Shown here in pieces: positions 39,692-47,976 of a stretch of 64,000 nt of DNA (positions are counted from its first letter, which is position 1; every line of letters starts with the position of its first letter). Under the pieces are notes generated by a model. That model saw only the letters and a list, made by a program, of their open reading frames with translations. It was not told the origin of the DNA and made no database searches. The stretch comes from Streptomyces cinereus (GTDB lineage Bacteria; Pseudomonadota; Gammaproteobacteria; Pseudomonadales; Moraxellaceae), in NCBI GenBank assembly GCA_014647715.1, contig BMPS01000002.1, positions 140,620 to 204,619 on the forward strand, written 5' to 3'. The position numbers were made by a program, and so were the translations under genes.

Positions 39692-40789
39692 TTAATCATT
39701 CAACTCGCGAGTCGGTAATACATCTTTAATGGCATCACGTAACTCATGCATGGCTTTGACAGTGGTATCCCAATCGATACAGCCATCGGTAATAGACTTG
39801 CCATATTCTAGTTGGCTCAAATCCGCGGTCAAATCTTGACGACCGCCTTTAAGATGACTTTCAACCATCATCCCAATAATCGAGCGATTACCGTGTTTGA
39901 TTTGCTCAGCGATATTTTGAATGACCATCGGTTGCAGGTAAGGGTCTTTATTTGAATTGGCATGGCTTGAGTCAATCATGATTTTGCCTGAGACTTTACC
40001 TTTGGCAAGTTCATTTTCTGCTTGGGCAACGGCAGTGGCATCATAGTTGGGTTTGCCATTACCGCCACGAAGCACCACATGACCGTATGGATTACCTTTT
40101 GATTGAATGATAGACACCAGACCATCGGCAGATAGACCTAAAAAGCTATGTCCAGATTTCACCGCTTGCATGGCATTGACCGCCACTGTCATACCGCCAT
40201 CTGTACCGTTCTTAAAGCCAACTGGACAAGACAGACCTGAAGACATCTCGCGGTGAGTCTGACTCTCAGTGGTACGTGCGCCAATCGCTGACCAACTGAT
40301 TAAATCTTGGATATACTGCGGTGTATTGGGATCAAGTGCTTCGGTTGCACAAGGTAAGCCTTTTTCATTCAAATCAAGCAGCAGTTTGCGCGCAACACGC
40401 AAGCCCTTATTAATATCAAAGCTATCATTCATGTCTGGGTCATTGATTAAGCCTTTCCAGCCCACTGTGGTACGAGGTTTTTCAAAATACACACGCATCA
40501 CGACATAAATACTGTCTTCAATTTCTTTGGATAAAGCCAACAGTTTATCGGCGTATTCATGCGCAGCGTTGACGTCATGAATCGAGCAGGGGCCAATCAC
40601 CATCAATAAACGTTTGTCTTTACCGTCTAAAATATTACGCACGGTTTCGCGACCTTTGGTCACCGTCTCGATAGCTTTGGGGCTCAATGGTAGTTCGTTT
40701 TTTAATTCCGCAGGCGTTACTAGCGGTAAAATTGCTTCAATATTCACATTATCTACATCAGCGATATCAGTTTTGGCAAAAGTTGTCAT
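39692..40789 (-). CDS. aroG: 3-deoxy-7-phosphoheptulonate synthase (DAHP synthase), class I
   Basis: Condenses phosphoenolpyruvate with erythrose-4-phosphate, entering the shikimate pathway. The 365 residues are typical of AroF/G/H class I-alpha: LLMVIGPCSIHDVNAA, MRVYFEKPRTTVGWKGLIND, GARTTESQTHREMSSGLSCP, GHVVLRGGNGKPNYD, IMIDSSHANSNKDP and MMVESHLKGGRQD. ATG 40789 with GAGA 5-7 bases upstream gives the normal N-terminus. The open frame extends 16 codons further (rich in Phe, Tyr, Asn) but is probably untranslated. Which aromatic amino acid inhibits it cannot be read from sequence by eye. Confidence 0.95.
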   Translation of the reverse strand: MTTFAKTDIADVDNVNIEAILPLVTPAELKNELPLSPKAIETVTKGRETVRNILDGKDKRLLMVIGPCSIHDVNAAHEYADKLLALSKEIEDSIYVVMRVYFEKPRTTVGWKGLINDPDMNDSFDINKGLRVARKLLLDLNEKGLPCATEALDPNTPQYIQDLISWSAIGARTTESQTHREMSSGLSCPVGFKNGTDGGMTVAVNAMQAVKSGHSFLGLSADGLVSIIQSKGNPYGHVVLRGGNGKPNYDATAVAQAENELAKGKVSGKIMIDSSHANSNKDPYLQPMVIQNIAEQIKHGNRSIIGMMVESHLKGGRQDLTADLSQLEYGKSITDGCIDWDTTVKAMHELRDAIKDVLPTRELND

Positions 40790-41116
40790 AATTCTCACAG
40801 GCTGTTGGCAAAAATTTAAAAAATTACTATAAACCAAAAAATTTATAATGTCATTACTTGAGTCAGTAGGAAAGCCTACTTTTAGTTTGGCAGTTGATAA
40901 AATATTTTGTCAATGTTCAAAATCTGTTTGGTCAAAGTTTTTGGATGCTTGGGTAAGCTGCATATCCTACAACAACAGTATAACAATTATTGTATCAGCA
41001 TACTAGTACAAAATAACAAATAATTGTCATTTAAATTTTTTGATGGTTTTACTTTTCATCTGTTTACCCCTAAAATATTTTTTTAAAATTATAACCAAAC
41101 AAGGCTGTTTAATCTC
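40790..41116. other. Intergenic region between aroG and lpxB
   Basis: About 330 bp between divergent genes, AT-rich. It contains a perfect hairpin AGTAGG / CCTACT with an AAAG loop (40865-40880) in the aroG leader, with no T tail, and a palindromic CAATTATTG at about 40984. No TyrR/TrpR-like site or leader peptide was recognised, and no gene is supported. Confidence 0.5.
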
Positions 41117-42505
41117 ATGTACGCTAACGCCCCTGCACAAACCATTTCAGACCTTGCTGCAAACGCGACACTCGCAACGCATATTGCTAACCCAAGCACA
41201 GCCAGATTTTCTAACGTCAGCGAAGCGAGCTTTTCTAACCTAAGTGAAGAGAACTTGCCGCAAAACGTTGCTAAAATTAAGTTTCAGCCGATTGTCATTG
41301 GTATCGTAGCAGGCGAAGTCTCAGGCGATGCGCTGGGTGCAAACTTTATGCGCCAGATGAATAATTTGCGTGATGATATTATATGGGTGGGGGTGGGTGG
41401 CGCACAGATGCAAGCGCAGGGGCTTAACTCAGTGATTGACATGTCTCGTTTGTCGGTGATGGGCTTGGTGGAAGTGGTCAAGCATTTGCCAGATTTGTTT
41501 AAAGCACGCGATGAGATTTTGGCAGCGTTTAAACAAAACGCAATCGATATTTTTGTTGGCATTGATGCGCCTGATTTTAATTTACGATTGGGGGAGCGGT
41601 TAAAATCAGCGGGTATTTATTGTGTGCAATATGTCAGCCCATCGATATGGGCATGGCGGGAAGGGCGAATTGAGAAAATCAAACGCGCGACCAATTTGGT
41701 GCTGTGTTTGTTTCCGTTTGAGTTGTCTGTCTATCAAAAACATGATCATCCCGCCGTGTGTGTCGGGCATTCACTGCTCAAGACCATGGATGACAATTTA
41801 CTTACAACCCCCATGGATGAGCTGCGCCGTGAGTTGATTTGGGATAATCCCACCTATCATCAGTTTTTTGTCAAAATGGGCGAGCTTGAGATGAGTCATC
41901 TCATTGCAGTGATGCCAGGCTCAAGACGCAGTGAAATCGATGCGATTTTTCCAAAAATGCTCAAAGCCATTCATCAACTGTTGATTATGGATGATAAGCT
42001 ATGCTTTATCGTACCAACGGTCAACCAACATCTACTGACTATCGTAGAGCAATATCTAGAAGCCCAATCAGCGCAGGTGCGCCATCATGTCACAGTGAGC
42101 TGTGATGAAACACAAGCGGATTTTAGCCAACGGGTGATGGCGGCGTCAGATTTGGTACTGCTTGCATCCGGTACCGCCACGCTTGAAGCCATGCTACTGG
42201 GTAAACCGATGGTGGTGGTATATTCACTCAATAAAATGACCTTTTGGCTGGCAAAACGGCTGGTCAAAGTGCCGTATGTGGCACTGCCTAATATTTTGGC
42301 AGGTCGAGAAATCGTACCAGAATTGCTACAAGAAGACGCCAACCCAGACAATATTTGCCGTGTGGTACAGCAATCATTAAAAGTTAAAAATTATAACGAA
42401 CAGCTGCGAGATTTGCGGCAAACGTCAGAATGGCTGCGTGAGCAAAGCAACATCAATCCCGCCAATGCGGTGATTGATAATTGGCTGACGTGGAAAAAAC
42501 AGTAA
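41117..42505 (+). CDS. lpxB: Lipid-A-disaccharide synthase LpxB
   Basis: Glycosyltransferase forming the beta-1',6 lipid A disaccharide at the inner membrane face. From IVIGIVAGEVSGDALGANFM (about residue 60) the protein matches LpxB: GVGGAQMQAQGL, IDAPDFNLRLG, YVSPSIWAWREGRIEKIK, LLLPGSR-like AVMPGSRRSEID, and LASGTATLEAMLLGKPMVVVY. The N-terminal 55-57 residues are an extra Ser/Ala/Asn-rich segment with near-repeats of FSN, absent from typical LpxB (about 380-400 residues). ATG 41117 has a poor ribosome site, so the real start may be further in. It sits far from lpxA, unlike the usual lpxA-lpxB linkage. Confidence 0.93.
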   Translation: MYANAPAQTISDLAANATLATHIANPSTARFSNVSEASFSNLSEENLPQNVAKIKFQPIVIGIVAGEVSGDALGANFMRQMNNLRDDIIWVGVGGAQMQAQGLNSVIDMSRLSVMGLVEVVKHLPDLFKARDEILAAFKQNAIDIFVGIDAPDFNLRLGERLKSAGIYCVQYVSPSIWAWREGRIEKIKRATNLVLCLFPFELSVYQKHDHPAVCVGHSLLKTMDDNLLTTPMDELRRELIWDNPTYHQFFVKMGELEMSHLIAVMPGSRRSEIDAIFPKMLKAIHQLLIMDDKLCFIVPTVNQHLLTIVEQYLEAQSAQVRHHVTVSCDETQADFSQRVMAASDLVLLASGTATLEAMLLGKPMVVVYSLNKMTFWLAKRLVKVPYVALPNILAGREIVPELLQEDANPDNICRVVQQSLKVKNYNEQLRDLRQTSEWLREQSNINPANAVIDNWLTWKKQ

Positions 42506-42564
42506 AAATCCCATACGAAATTTGACGCTTTATCAAGTTGGGCGTGGTGATATTGACGGCAAAT

Positions 42565-43980
42565 TTACGTCCAATCTTCTGAGGTGAATTTTGCAATCAA
42601 ATCATGGGCTTTGGTTCTGGCATCAAGCACAGTCATAAAGGTATAAGCGCCAATGAATTTACGGCTAATAAACATCAGCTCTTTAGGCGGCACGCTAAAG
42701 GATTTTGAGGTCGCTGATTTGCTGGCAAGCTTAATGACACGGTTATGTAAATCACTTTCAGCCCAAATATAATTGCCATGTACATCCAGTACATTCGGTG
42801 GAATTGTCGGATTACGACTTGGCAAACTAAAGGGTTCACTGGCAAGCAAACATAGCTCTACCATATCATTTTTTACCGAATCACTAAGATTAGCAAAGAA
42901 TTCAAAATGCTTGCCTGCTTGTTCAATCGCTTGGCGCATTTTGCTACGGTCGTGAAAAACCCCTGCCAACAGCAAATTACGGGCGATGAGTAGCAGATTA
43001 TCATCAAACTGACGAATCGCGCCAAAGTCTAATAACACCAATTGGTCAAGCTGTGTATCAGGTTTTTGTGCAAGGCGAATCAGATAGTTGCCAAAATTGG
43101 GGTCGGTCTGCATATCGCCCCATTCAAAAATCTCACGCAGCATAATTTCAATCGACGCTTGTCCGATGGCATTCCGTCTTTCTTGGGGTAGCGCAAATAC
43201 TTGCTTATCCAAAATCGACACGCCATCTTCATAGGTCATACATAGCAGCCGATCGGTGCTATAAGCTTTGAGGATGCGCGGCACTACATAGCGACTATCC
43301 CCTACAAAACGTTGAAAAAATAACTCAGTGGTATCTGCTTCTAGGAGGTAGTTGACTTCATGATGCAGCAGGTCACGGATTTCTTCAAACCAATCATCGA
43401 GTTGGCGCGTTTGCGGCACAACATTGGTGACTCTAAGCAGTTGGCGGAACAAATCCAAATCACTGTCCACGGCATCAGCGATATTGGGATATTGCACCTT
43501 AAATACCACTTGCTCGCCCGTGGCTTTATGAACCGCTCTATGTACTTGCGAAAGTGAGGCGGTGCCAATTGGGGTATGGTCGATATCAAACTCATGGATG
43601 GTATCGCCCAATTCGGTTCGTAGCGCTGATTCAATAATTGACCATGAAAAAGCAGTCGTCTGGCTGTTCAATGTTTGTAAGGCTTCTGTAATTTCGGGGG
43701 GCAAAAAATGCTCCCCGTACAGGGCTAACATTTGACCAATTTTGACTACCGAGCCTTTGAGTTTACCCAGCTCATCCACCAAATATTGGGCTTGCTCACG
43801 CATAAATGCCTGTTTTTGTAACGCTTTTTCTTCTTTTGATTTGAATAATCCAAAGGCACTATTGGTCGCCCATCGTCTGCCGATATTGAGCGATGCTTTG
43901 GCAATCGATAACCGACGGTCAAGCGCCGAGGTTTTGAGCTGTTCAAGCGGTTGGTTATCGTAATTTTGCGGATTTGCCAT
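42565..43980 (-). CDS. ABC1/AarF (UbiB-like) kinase family protein
   Basis: A 471-residue atypical kinase of the ABC1/ADCK/UbiB family. Visible: the KxGQ motif VVKIGQMLALYGEHFLPPEI (about residue 80), the Ala-rich nucleotide loop GTASLSQVHRAVHKATGE, VFKVQYPNIADAVDSDL with catalytic Lys, MQTDPNFGNYLI (catalytic loop) and VLLDFGAIRQFDD (DFG-type). Relatives support ubiquinone synthesis or lipid metabolism. There is no C-terminal membrane helix as in E. coli UbiB and no ubi genes nearby, so it is probably an additional ABC1 kinase. Confidence 0.9.
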   Translation of the reverse strand: MANPQNYDNQPLEQLKTSALDRRLSIAKASLNIGRRWATNSAFGLFKSKEEKALQKQAFMREQAQYLVDELGKLKGSVVKIGQMLALYGEHFLPPEITEALQTLNSQTTAFSWSIIESALRTELGDTIHEFDIDHTPIGTASLSQVHRAVHKATGEQVVFKVQYPNIADAVDSDLDLFRQLLRVTNVVPQTRQLDDWFEEIRDLLHHEVNYLLEADTTELFFQRFVGDSRYVVPRILKAYSTDRLLCMTYEDGVSILDKQVFALPQERRNAIGQASIEIMLREIFEWGDMQTDPNFGNYLIRLAQKPDTQLDQLVLLDFGAIRQFDDNLLLIARNLLLAGVFHDRSKMRQAIEQAGKHFEFFANLSDSVKNDMVELCLLASEPFSLPSRNPTIPPNVLDVHGNYIWAESDLHNRVIKLASKSATSKSFSVPPKELMFISRKFIGAYTFMTVLDARTKAHDLIAKFTSEDWT

Positions 43981-44010
43981 ACAGGGTGCCTAATGTTTTT
44001 GAAAGAAAAA

Positions 44011-44050
44011 GCCAAATAAAAAGCAAATCATTTTAACACATGATTTGCTT
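44011..44050 (-). terminator. purD terminator, distal
   Basis: AAGCAAATCAT / ATGATTTGCTT perfect 11-bp stem (44021-44031, 44040-44050) with an 8-nt loop and T-rich sequence on the minus side. It lies 90 bp after purD. The intervening 3' region carries a 21-codon ATG frame at 44060-44125 with no other support. Confidence 0.8.
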
Positions 44051-44140
44051 TGATTGTTGTTACCGATTTTTAATAAAGCGGATTAACGCTTGGCGTAAGA
44101 CAGTGGCTAGATGTCTAAATGCCATCTCATTGATTACTGG

Positions 44141-45445
44141 TTATTCGGCGCTAGATTGAATAGCGCGCCAACCGATATCACGGCGATATTGCATACCATC
44201 GAAGCTAATAGCGCCACAAACTGCTAAGGCTTTGGTTTGGGCATCCAAAATATTGTCACCGAGCGCCGTCACGCAAACCACACGGCCGCCATTGGTGATA
44301 ATTTCACCATTGTCAAAGGCTTTGGTGCCAGCATGGAACACTTTGACATCCATATCCGTTTGCCCATACTGAGACTCAAGCGTTGGTAACCCATGGATGA
44401 CATCGCCGTTGCTCGCGCTTTCTGGATAGCCTTTGCTAGCCAGTACCACACCTAAGGCAGGACGCTCATCCCACTCGGTTTGTTTGGGAAGATTGCCATC
44501 CAACCCTAATGCTATCAAGTCAACCATTGAGCCTTTTAGGCGCATCATAATAGGCTGTGTTTCTGGGTCGCCAAAACGGCAATTAAACTCAATCACATAA
44601 GGGTCATTGTGGTCATCAATCATCAAGCCTGCGTACAAAAATCCTGTATAAGGTGTGCCATTGGCGTTCATGGCATCGACCACTGGCTGAATCACACGGG
44701 CAATCACCTTGTCATGTACTTGCTGCGTCACCACGGGGGCAGGTGAGTAAGCACCCATACCGCCTGTATTAAGACCGGTATCACCTTCGCCAATACGTTT
44801 GTGATCTTGGCTGGTTGCCATCGGTAAGATATTGTTGCCATCTATCATACAGATGAAGCTGGCTTCTTCACCTTGCAAGAACTGCTCAATCACCACACGG
44901 CTGCCCGCATCACCAAATTTGTTGCCCGATAACATATCATTGATAGCGTCAATGGCTTCTTGTTCCCTCATCGCCACAATCACGCCTTTACCTGCGGCTA
45001 AACCATCGGCTTTGATGACAATCGGTGCGCCTTCGGCTGTCACATAAGCAATCGCTTGCTCGGCATCGCTAAAAGTTTGGTATTTGGCGGTAGGAATATG
45101 ATGTTTTATCATAAAATCTTTGGCAAAGGCTTTTGACCCTTCAAGCTGCGCGCAATACGCTGTGGGTCCCCAAGCTTTGATACCTGCTTTTGTTAAGTCA
45201 TCGACCATACCTGCCACAAGCGGCGCTTCAGGACCAACCAACACAAAGGCAATGTCATTGTCTTGGCAAAATTGAATTACCGCCGCATGGTCTTTGACGT
45301 TTAAATCGATATTTTGTAATTTGTGTTCAAGCGCTGTGCCCGCGTTGCCGTTGGCAACAAAAACCGTGCTAACTTTGCTATCTTTGGCGCATTGCCATGC
45401 CAATGCGTGCTCACGTCCACCTGTGCCAATCACTAAAATATTCAT
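44141..45445 (-). CDS. purD: Phosphoribosylamine--glycine ligase
   Basis: Second step of purine synthesis: ATP-dependent coupling of glycine to phosphoribosylamine. The 434 residues show the N-terminal ILVIGTGGREHALAWQCA, VGPEAPLVAGMVDDL, the ATP-grasp loop IVIKADGLAAGKGVIVA, DHKRIGEGDTGLNTGGMGAYSPAP and YVIEFNCRFGDPETQ (Mg ligands). AAGGAAAC precedes the ATG. It is a single gene, not in a pur cluster (purH is not adjacent), divergent from rnhB. Confidence 0.97.
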   Translation of the reverse strand: MNILVIGTGGREHALAWQCAKDSKVSTVFVANGNAGTALEHKLQNIDLNVKDHAAVIQFCQDNDIAFVLVGPEAPLVAGMVDDLTKAGIKAWGPTAYCAQLEGSKAFAKDFMIKHHIPTAKYQTFSDAEQAIAYVTAEGAPIVIKADGLAAGKGVIVAMREQEAIDAINDMLSGNKFGDAGSRVVIEQFLQGEEASFICMIDGNNILPMATSQDHKRIGEGDTGLNTGGMGAYSPAPVVTQQVHDKVIARVIQPVVDAMNANGTPYTGFLYAGLMIDDHNDPYVIEFNCRFGDPETQPIMMRLKGSMVDLIALGLDGNLPKQTEWDERPALGVVLASKGYPESASNGDVIHGLPTLESQYGQTDMDVKVFHAGTKAFDNGEIITNGGRVVCVTALGDNILDAQTKALAVCGAISFDGMQYRRDIGWRAIQSSAE

Positions 45446-45513
45446 ATTGTTTCCTTAAAAATGTAAAATAGCCGTATGGTAGGCATTGTAACAAATTTTG
45501 GGGTCTAAATTAA

Positions 45514-46236
45514 ATGACAAAGCATTTTATTATTGGCGTGGATGAGGTTGGGCGAGGGCCGTTATTGGGCGATGTGGTGGTTTGTGCGCTCATCTTCGAT
45601 AAGGCGATTTTATCTATCAAAGAAGATAGCCTAGGCACTGATTTACCCACCGCTGATAGTGTGGGTATTAGCCACAATCATGCCTTAAGCGCGCTAACTG
45701 ACTCCAAAAAACTGTCAGAGAAAAAACGAGAAGCGTTATTTTCCTTGATTGAACAAACGGCGAGTGCGCATCAGGTTGTCAAAATTTCTGCCAGCTTAAT
45801 AGACCAGCTCAACATCTTACAAGCGACATTGCTAGGGATGAAACAAGCGGTGGCAGGCGTGATGGCGCAAATGTTAGTGCAATACCCAACGGCGACCTTT
45901 AGCGTCATGGTGGATGGCAATAAACTGCCCGTGTTGTTTGATTTGCCCAATTATCAGCAAATTACGCATGAGCAAGCAATTGTGAAAGGGGACGACAAAC
46001 ATGTGTGTGTCAGTGGCGCCAGTGTGATTGCCAAAGTGACGCGTGACCGAGACATGGTGGCGTTGGCAAAGTTATATCCTAATTATGGCATTGAGCAGCA
46101 TAAAGGCTATCCCACCGCCGCCCATATCCAAGCGATAGAGCATTACGGTATTTTGCCCATGCACCGCAAAAGTTTTGCCCCCATCAAACAGAGGATTTTA
46201 GACAAAAAAGGTGAACATACAGTCAATATCTGGTAG
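45514..46236 (+). CDS. rnhB: Ribonuclease HII
   Basis: Cleaves RNA in RNA-DNA hybrids and single ribonucleotides in DNA. The 240 residues carry the active-site GVDEVGRGPLLGDVVVCALI (Asp and Glu), LTDSKKLSEKKREALFSLIE, VMVDGNKLP (catalytic Asp), and SVIAKVTRDRDM with YPNYGIEQHKGYPTAAHI at the end. It is about 40 residues longer than E. coli RNase HII (198); much of the difference is an insertion at residues about 28-60 between the first active-site strand and the DSKKL motif. Divergent from purD, monocistronic. Confidence 0.95.
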   Translation: MTKHFIIGVDEVGRGPLLGDVVVCALIFDKAILSIKEDSLGTDLPTADSVGISHNHALSALTDSKKLSEKKREALFSLIEQTASAHQVVKISASLIDQLNILQATLLGMKQAVAGVMAQMLVQYPTATFSVMVDGNKLPVLFDLPNYQQITHEQAIVKGDDKHVCVSGASVIAKVTRDRDMVALAKLYPNYGIEQHKGYPTAAHIQAIEHYGILPMHRKSFAPIKQRILDKKGEHTVNIW

Positions 46237-46244
46237 TAATTAGT

Positions 46245-46442
46245 ACAGGTCTAAAGTCGCCTTGTGAGCGAGTTTAACTAGTAAGGTGTGCTGAGCATGA
46301 CGAGTAAAAAGATGGTCTTGCTCGCAGACCTGCAAGCTGTGCCCGATTTGTTTTCAACCTCTCGGTGGACAGCGCGCCAAACAAGGTCTGATAGTCGCCC
46401 TGTATGTTCGAATCCATCATAGCAAATTGTAGGCTTTTTTCA
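46245..46442. ncRNA. Candidate structured non-coding RNA or remnant between rnhB and DIP1984 gene
   Basis: About 200 bp between convergent genes, richer in G and C than other spacers here. It holds a near-identical direct repeat ACAGGTCTAAAGTCGCCTTGT (46245-46265, split copy) and a 23-nt version at 46381-46403 sharing GGTCT, AGTCGCC and TGT. It also has a hairpin GGTCT / AGACC (46314-46330) and a long stem-loop GCTGT-CCCGA / TCGG-GG-ACAGC (46336-46373), and ends in a T run on the plus strand (46437-46442) without a neat stem. It contains a 41-codon ATG frame at 46297-46422 that may be incidental. I could not match it to 6S, tmRNA, RNase P or SRP RNA. Confidence 0.4.
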
Positions 46443-46449
46443 AACTAGC

Positions 46450-46905
46450 TTATACTAAATCAATCTGCCAATTAGCGGCTTGCAATTGGATATTTAAGTT
46501 TCTAAGTTTGACCGCTATGTCATCTGCTTGTTTTTGCAGTCTGACGGGTTCAATCACTTTTTGCCATTTGATTTCCCGATAGCTATAGCGATCGCCTTCC
46601 GTCTTAGCATTATCAATCGCGGTTTGCAGCAGGCGATGGCGTTCAGCAAGTTCATCACGCTTGACTAAAGTGCTGAGCATGGTTGAACCATCGGGCATGA
46701 CGGCAATGGCATTGGTGCGATGGATATGGTCGATTAACGCATACAGCTCGCTCATGACTTGATTGGCTTGCAGCAGCAGTTCATTCGGGTTTTCATTTGG
46801 GGTATCGCCGTCTTGGACTTTGACGTTTTCAGCAATGCGCGATTTCAAGCTGGCGAGCTTTTTTTGCATATCAGCACGTCGTAACAAAGCTTCTGCAAGT
46901 TTCAT
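46450..46905 (-). CDS. DIP1984 family protein
   Basis: A 151-residue helical protein of the DIP1984/septicolysin-like family: MKLAEALLRRADMQKKLASL at the N-terminus, NPNELLLQANQVMSELYALI with NRTN-like IHRTNA, and LVKRDELAERHRLLQTAIDN, all typical. The C-terminal part has SYREIKWQKVIEPVRLQKQ. Its function is not established. ATG 46905 follows CAGGAGATAACC, a near-perfect ribosome site, so the longer open frame from 46926 is not the start. It is just downstream (35 bp) of the GDPD gene on the same strand and probably co-transcribed. Confidence 0.85.
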   Translation of the reverse strand: MKLAEALLRRADMQKKLASLKSRIAENVKVQDGDTPNENPNELLLQANQVMSELYALIDHIHRTNAIAVMPDGSTMLSTLVKRDELAERHRLLQTAIDNAKTEGDRYSYREIKWQKVIEPVRLQKQADDIAVKLRNLNIQLQAANWQIDLV

Positions 46906-46940
46906 GGTTATCTCCTGATTGGTCAATTTAGTGGGTCAAT

Positions 46941-47849
46941 TTAAACGTTAAGCTCATATAATTGGGTTAAAAATTGGGTAGGATAATCTGTAATCACACA
47001 ATCCACGCCCATCTCAATCAAGCGCTTTGCCACATCAACCTCATTTACCGTCCAAGCGGTGACTGTTAAGCCATAAATTTTGGCAATTTCCAACAGGGTT
47101 GGGGTGATAAGCGGATAATAAATGCCCACTTGGCTACAGCCTAACGCACAAGCGCGATTAAAGGTTTGTAATATTAAGTGTTTACCCGCTGCATCAGGCG
47201 TCGGTAAAAAAGCAATGTGGCTTGCCAGCGTGGTTTTGGGCTCAAGTGTTTTAGGTTCAAGTGTTTTGGGCTCAAGTAACAAGCCTGTTGGAAAGTGAAA
47301 CGTTAAAAATTGCTGTTGGTTTTGAATTTGGTACAAAATATCGGTATCAAAACTGGTCAAAGTAATAGGTAAAGCTTGCCATACTTCTTGAGATAATAGC
47401 CTAAGCAGATTTTTAACCAACAAGGCTGGCTGGGTTTTAGCATGGGTTTTGATTTCCAGTTCAATATGGCGAAAGTGTTGCAGATAGGGTGGTAAATCGT
47501 TTAACAACAATACGTGATGTTTTAAAAACCCTAGTTCAAAACGTTGGGAAAAACGCCCATAGTCCGATTGCACAATGGCGTCTAATTCCGCCCATGTTTT
47601 ATCGGCAATCCACGATTGTTGTCTTGCAAGCCGATTTAAGGTTTCGTCATGTACCACCACAAATTTGCCATCGGCGGTCATTTGGACATCAAATTCAACC
47701 CCATCAAGCTGCTTACCATGTTTTTGCAATTGCTGCACGTAGGCAAATCCGTCTTGACAGTTCTCTAGCACTTCAGCGCGAGCAGCACGATGACCGAGTA
47801 AATAATACATTTGATTTGGATGGCGCATACCATGGCTCGCAATAGACAA
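46941..47849 (-). CDS. Glycerophosphodiester phosphodiesterase
   Basis: Hydrolyses glycerophosphodiesters to glycerol-3-phosphate and an alcohol. The 302 residues show the catalytic GHRAARAEVLEN (His20, Arg21, Glu29), GVEFDVQMTADGKFVVVHDETLNR (Glu52, Asp54, His67), and LEIEKTHAKT-like IELEIKTHAKTQ; the TIM barrel ends with AWTVNEVDVAKRLIEMGVDCVITDYP, a strong family ending. The GHRG motif has Ala for Gly. A three-copy pentapeptide repeat (LEPKT) sits at about residues 190-205. No signal peptide is obvious, so a UgpQ-like cytoplasmic enzyme is likely. Divergent from the lipoprotein gene. Confidence 0.92.
   Translation of the reverse strand: MSIASHGMRHPNQMYYLLGHRAARAEVLENCQDGFAYVQQLQKHGKQLDGVEFDVQMTADGKFVVVHDETLNRLARQQSWIADKTWAELDAIVQSDYGRFSQRFELGFLKHHVLLLNDLPPYLQHFRHIELEIKTHAKTQPALLVKNLLRLLSQEVWQALPITLTSFDTDILYQIQNQQQFLTFHFPTGLLLEPKTLEPKTLEPKTTLASHIAFLPTPDAAGKHLILQTFNRACALGCSQVGIYYPLITPTLLEIAKIYGLTVTAWTVNEVDVAKRLIEMGVDCVITDYPTQFLTQLYELNV
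47233..47277. repeat. 15-bp repeat, three copies, in the GDPD gene
   Basis: GTTTTGGGCTCAAGT (47233-47247), GTTTTAGGTTCAAGT (47248-47262) and GTTTTGGGCTCAAGT (47263-47277), encoding LEPKT three times in frame on the minus strand. Confidence 0.9.
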
Positions 47850-47976
47850 TAAAATTTTATGACTATTAAAAATTATTACAACTAAATTTTATTATAAATA
47901 ATAGTGAACAACTACCCAATTTGCAAAACTTTGCTTTATAATGGCATGGTAATAAATTCTGCGTGAAAGGTGCCTT

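Noticed and set aside
44060..44125. 21-codon frame after purD (starts MAFRHLATVLRQ)
   Set aside because: No clear ribosome site and no conservation evidence available; it lies in the 3' untranslated stretch before the purD terminator.
46403..46416. TGTTCGAATCC-like sequence resembling a tRNA T-arm
   Set aside because: The flanking bases do not form a T-stem (only the innermost and outermost of five pairs match), and no acceptor or anticodon stem is found around it.
46297..46422. 41-codon ATG frame in the rnhB-DIP1984 spacer
   Set aside because: No ribosome-binding site, and it runs through the stem-loop and repeat; more likely incidental to a structured RNA.
46245..46442. RNase P RNA, 6S RNA, tmRNA or SRP RNA
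   Set aside because: The AGTCGCC motif recalls the 5' end of rnpB, but the conserved GAGGAAAGTCCGGGC block is absent and the space is too short. No match to 6S closing stem, tmRNA or SRP features.
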